A stretch of 8,018 nt of DNA from Alphaproteobacteria bacterium (lineage in GTDB: Bacteria; Pseudomonadota; Alphaproteobacteria; Sphingomonadales; Sphingomonadaceae). The number at the start of each line of letters is the position of its first letter. Position 1 is the first letter of the stretch. Under the pieces are notes generated by a model. It did no database searches, was not told the origin of the DNA, and was given only the letters and a program-made list of their open reading frames with translations. Of this stretch, positions 6,048 to 8,018 are shown one piece after another. Location: the NCBI GenBank assembly GCA_018970965.1, contig JAGWVG010000073.1, forward strand, positions 1-8,018, given 5' to 3'. The translations under genes were made by a program, and so were the position numbers.

Positions 6048-6062
6048 TTAAAACCCTTTTAA
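6048..6062. promoter_or_regulatory. CtrA-type binding site TTAA-N7-TTAA
   Basis: TTAA (6048-6051), seven bases, TTAA (6059-6062): an exact match to the full CtrA consensus, 81 bp before the ATG of dnaA. CtrA is the conserved alphaproteobacterial cell-cycle response regulator; in Caulobacter it binds such sites at the origin and at many promoters. Whether CtrA acts on dnaA here is unknown. Confidence 0.5.
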
Positions 6063-6085
6063 ACCACACGCGGGGGCGTTTGGTT
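6062..6085 (+). other. GC-rich hairpin in the dnaA leader
   Basis: The arm AACCACACGC (6062-6071) pairs with GCGTTTGGTT (6076-6085) in 10 positions with one C-U mismatch, around a GGGG loop. No T-run follows. If transcription starts upstream, this folds in the 5' untranslated RNA 57 nt before the ATG and could affect translation or RNA stability. It directly abuts the CtrA-type site. Confidence 0.45.
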
Positions 6086-6142
6086 GGCGGAGATGTTTGG
6101 CCGATTTGGGGGAAATGGGCGCGAATAACGCGTCGGGGGAGA

Positions 6143-7540
6143 ATGGATCGCGTGTCTTCAAGCCTGTCATATTCTGCTGTGCGCTCGGGCGACATGGAGC
6201 AACTGCAGATTGCCTGGACCGCAATCCGCGCCGGGCTGCGCGCCGATATTGGTGCACGCACCTTTGATCATTGGCTGAAGCCCGTTGAACTGGTTGGTTA
6301 TTGCGAAACTGATCATGCGGTCCGCCTCTCCCTGCCGTCGGACTTCATGGCCAGCTGGGTCTCTTCGCATTATACGGACCGTCTGACGCTCGCTTGGCGC
6401 GCCATGCTGCCGCAGGTGCGTTCGGTGCGAATCGAAACATCCTCGGGCAAGCCTGTCGAACGCTTCACAGCCGCGGCTCCGGTAGAAGAGCCTGTTGTGG
6501 CTGAGCAGCAATCGCCAATGTCGAGCCAATTTGATCGGCGCTTGAGCTTTGCCAATTTCGTAACCGGTCAGCCCAATCTGGTGGCCTTTAACGCAGCCAA
6601 GGCCTTGGCGTCTGGCGAGCGTGGGTCCTTCAGCCCGCTTTACATTCATTCGCAAACGGGTTTGGGCAAAACCCACCTGTTGCACGCTATCGGCCATGAA
6701 GTGCTGCGCGAGAACCCAAATGCGCGCATTCTTTATATGTCGGCTGAGCGCTTCATGTTTGATTTCGTCACTGCGATGCGCGCGCGCGATACCTTCTCGT
6801 TCAAGGCGCGTCTGCGCTCGGCGGATGTGTTGATGATTGACGATGTTCAGTTCATCGCGGGTAAGGAATCGACGCAGGAAGAATTTCTGCACACAGTTGA
6901 TGAATTGATGACGGGTGGCCGTCGTCTGGTGATCAGTGCAGACCGCGCGCCGCACGCCCTGGATGGTGTGGAAGGCCGCATTTTGTCGCGCCTGACGCAA
7001 GGCTTGGTTGCAGATATTGGTCCGGCAGATTTGGGTCTGCGTCGGTCGATCTTGGAGACCAAGGTCAACGCATTGGGCATGCCTGTGCCGGCTGAGGTGA
7101 TTGACCTGCTGGCCGCACGCATCGTGAGCAACATCCGCGAATTGGAAGGCGGGCTGAACCGTCTGGTCGCTTATGGCCAGCTTCATAATCGTAAGATTGA
7201 TGAGGCGTTTGCCGAAGAAGTTTTGGCCGAGATGTTCCGCGCCAGCCGTCGTCGCATCACAATTGATGAAATTCAACGCCGCGTGTCTGAACATTATCGC
7301 ATTCGTCAGGCGGAAATGGTTTCAGCGCGTCGTGCGCGTGAAGTGGCACGCCCCCGCCAGGTTGCCATGTATTTGGCCAAGCAACTGACGCCGCGCTCTT
7401 TGCCTGAAATTGGCCGCAAATTTGGTGGGCGGGATCACACGACAGTGATCCACGCGATCCGCCAGATTGAGCGTCTGCGTGGGATTGATACGGATATTGA
7501 TAGTGATGTCCGCACGCTGATCCGCGATTTGGAAGGCTAA
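6143..7540 (+). CDS. dnaA: Chromosomal replication initiator protein DnaA
   Basis: 465 residues from the ATG at 6143. DnaA binds and melts the replication origin as an ATP-bound filament and loads the DnaB helicase. Domain I starts around [27 protein letters not shown]; a Pro/Glu-rich linker at about 105-130 is domain II. The AAA+ domain shows Walker A SQTGLGKT (170-177), Walker B VLMIDD (229-234), sensor [12 protein letters not shown] (260-270), box VII GRILSRL with arginine finger R283, and sensor [14 protein letters not shown] with R332. Domain IV carries the DNA-binding helix-turn-helix and the DnaA signature GGRDHTTV (428-435). The first Walker A position is Ser rather than Gly. Start choice is uncertain: GGGGGAG lies only 1 nt before the ATG at 6143; GTG at 6152 has better spacing; ATG at 6194 begins MEQLQIAW and matches the E. 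coli N-terminus in length (448 aa). The gene ends 23 bp before a convergent regulator gene. Confidence 0.97.
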   Translation: MDRVSSSLSYSAVRSGDMEQLQIAWTAIRAGLRADIGARTFDHWLKPVELVGYCETDHAVRLSLPSDFMASWVSSHYTDRLTLAWRAMLPQVRSVRIETSSGKPVERFTAAAPVEEPVVAEQQSPMSSQFDRRLSFANFVTGQPNLVAFNAAKALASGERGSFSPLYIHSQTGLGKTHLLHAIGHEVLRENPNARILYMSAERFMFDFVTAMRARDTFSFKARLRSADVLMIDDVQFIAGKESTQEEFLHTVDELMTGGRRLVISADRAPHALDGVEGRILSRLTQGLVADIGPADLGLRRSILETKVNALGMPVPAEVIDLLAARIVSNIRELEGGLNRLVAYGQLHNRKIDEAFAEEVLAEMFRASRRRITIDEIQRRVSEHYRIRQAEMVSARRAREVARPRQVAMYLAKQLTPRSLPEIGRKFGGRDHTTVIHAIRQIERLRGIDTDIDSDVRTLIRDLEG

Positions 7541-7563
7541 GCCCTGCAAGCGGCCTTGGGTCG

Positions 7564-8018
7564 TTAGCGCGTCATCATCTCTTTGGCCGCGGCCAGATAT
7601 GTCCGGCCAATTCGCACAATTGTTCCGTCTTGAAGCTCGGCGTGCCATGCCCCAGCGCGATCATGCCCCAAGCTGCGAATACACGCGCGGCGGACAATGA
7701 CCGAGCGGTGCAGCCGAATGAACATTTCTGGGTCCAACCGCGCATCCAGCCCGGTCATCGTATGGTGCAATAAAAAGCTGCGACCTGCGCAATGCAGGCG
7801 CACATAATCGCGCTCGGCATCAATCCGATCGATATCCGTGACGGCAACACGCACCATTTCATTGCGATTTGGCACCCAAAATTCAGATACATAGGGTGAA
7901 GATAATGCGGCGGGGGCCGCGTATGCGGCGCGCCTGTCGCGCACACGCGCAATCGCACGATTAAGCCGATCTGCGGCGACAGGCTTGAGAAGATAGTCAA
8001 CGGCAGACAAATCAAAGG
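7564..8018 (-). CDS. LytTR-family response regulator (N-terminus missing)
   Basis: The frame runs from the window edge to TAA at 7566-7564 and shows the last 150 residues. It opens with FDLSAVDYLLKPV, the end of a receiver domain with the conserved lysine of the K-P pair; the phosphorylated aspartate lies outside the window. After a linker of about 30 residues comes a LytTR DNA-binding domain: DIDRIDAERDYVRLH, FLLHHTMTGLDARL, MFIRLHRSVIVRRACI and the final DGTIVRIGRTYLAAAKEMM. AlgR/LytR-type proteins are usually phosphorylated by a histidine kinase and bind promoters as dimers; the partner kinase and targets are not visible. It is convergent with dnaA across a 23-bp gap with no recognisable terminator. 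The family call is firm, the specific role unknown. Confidence 0.9.
   Translation of the reverse strand, partial: FDLSAVDYLLKPVAADRLNRAIARVRDRRAAYAAPAALSSPYVSEFWVPNRNEMVRVAVTDIDRIDAERDYVRLHCAGRSFLLHHTMTGLDARLDPEMFIRLHRSVIVRRACIRSLGHDRAGAWHAELQDGTIVRIGRTYLAAAKEMMTR

Larger units (their letters stand above)
5800..6142. other. dnaA upstream control region (no gene)
   Basis: No coding sequence is supported here. The stretch 5861-5970 is about 72% A+T by hand count, against the GC-rich flanks. It contains small palindromes, four GANTC sites, a CtrA-type site and a GC-rich hairpin, listed separately. The frame of dnaA stays open back to a TTG at 5975, but the 56 added residues do not resemble DnaA. 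The best DnaA-box resemblance is 7 of 9 (TAAACCACA, 6060-6068); there is no cluster of TTATCCACA boxes, so an origin is not supported. Confidence 0.7.

Noticed and set aside
5975..6142. N-terminal extension of dnaA from a TTG
   Set aside because: The extra 56 residues do not resemble DnaA and overlap the CtrA-type site and leader hairpin; DnaA homology begins after the ATG at 6143.
5800..6142. Chromosomal replication origin next to dnaA
   Set aside because: AT-rich DNA and cell-cycle motifs are present, but there is no cluster of DnaA boxes, and dnaA is often away from the origin in alphaproteobacteria. GC skew over the genome would be needed.
6167..7294. Long open frame (375 codons) antisense to dnaA
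   Set aside because: It has no recognisable domain, is a mirror of dnaA's codon pattern in GC-rich DNA, and the plus frame is unmistakably DnaA.
7446..7454. TGATCCACG, close to a DnaA box, near the end of dnaA
   Set aside because: It encodes part of the invariant DHTTVIHA signature, so the match is explained by protein coding.

Overview
The window looks like the chromosome of an alphaproteobacterium, most likely a sphingomonad. The main reasons are the conserved block ubiB-ubiE / mutM-rpsT-dnaA, ubiquinone (not menaquinone) genes, a sphingomonad-like DnaA ([10 protein letters not shown]-loop context, [35 protein letters not shown] domain IV split over its usual positions), GANTC and CtrA-type motifs, and moderately high GC. 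The genus cannot be fixed from the sequence alone.

Positions 1-4497 are read on the minus strand as a probable four-gene transcription unit: ubiE, ubiB, a GT2 glycosyltransferase fused to a GtrA-type membrane domain, and a polytopic membrane protein that runs off the left edge. ubiE and ubiB act in ubiquinone synthesis. The last two genes overlap by 13 nt and look like a compact Gtr-type system: a sugar is loaded onto a lipid carrier, flipped, and perhaps transferred on the outside by a GT-C-like enzyme. This last step is inference.

A 47-bp divergent gap separates ubiE from the plus-strand genes mutM (DNA glycosylase), rpsT (ribosomal protein bS20) and dnaA (replication initiator). rpsT has a terminator-like hairpin inside its leader and a strong intrinsic terminator behind it.

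The roughly 340-bp stretch between the rpsT terminator and dnaA has no gene. It holds a 72% AT core, small palindromes, four GANTC (CcrM) sites within 184 bp, a perfect TTAA-N7-TTAA CtrA-type site, and a GC-rich hairpin just upstream of dnaA. This is a plausible cell-cycle control region. I see no convincing cluster of DnaA boxes, so I do not call an origin.

From 7564 to the right edge, convergent with dnaA, lies the C-terminal part of a LytTR-family response regulator. No RNA genes, insertion sequences or CRISPR arrays were seen.
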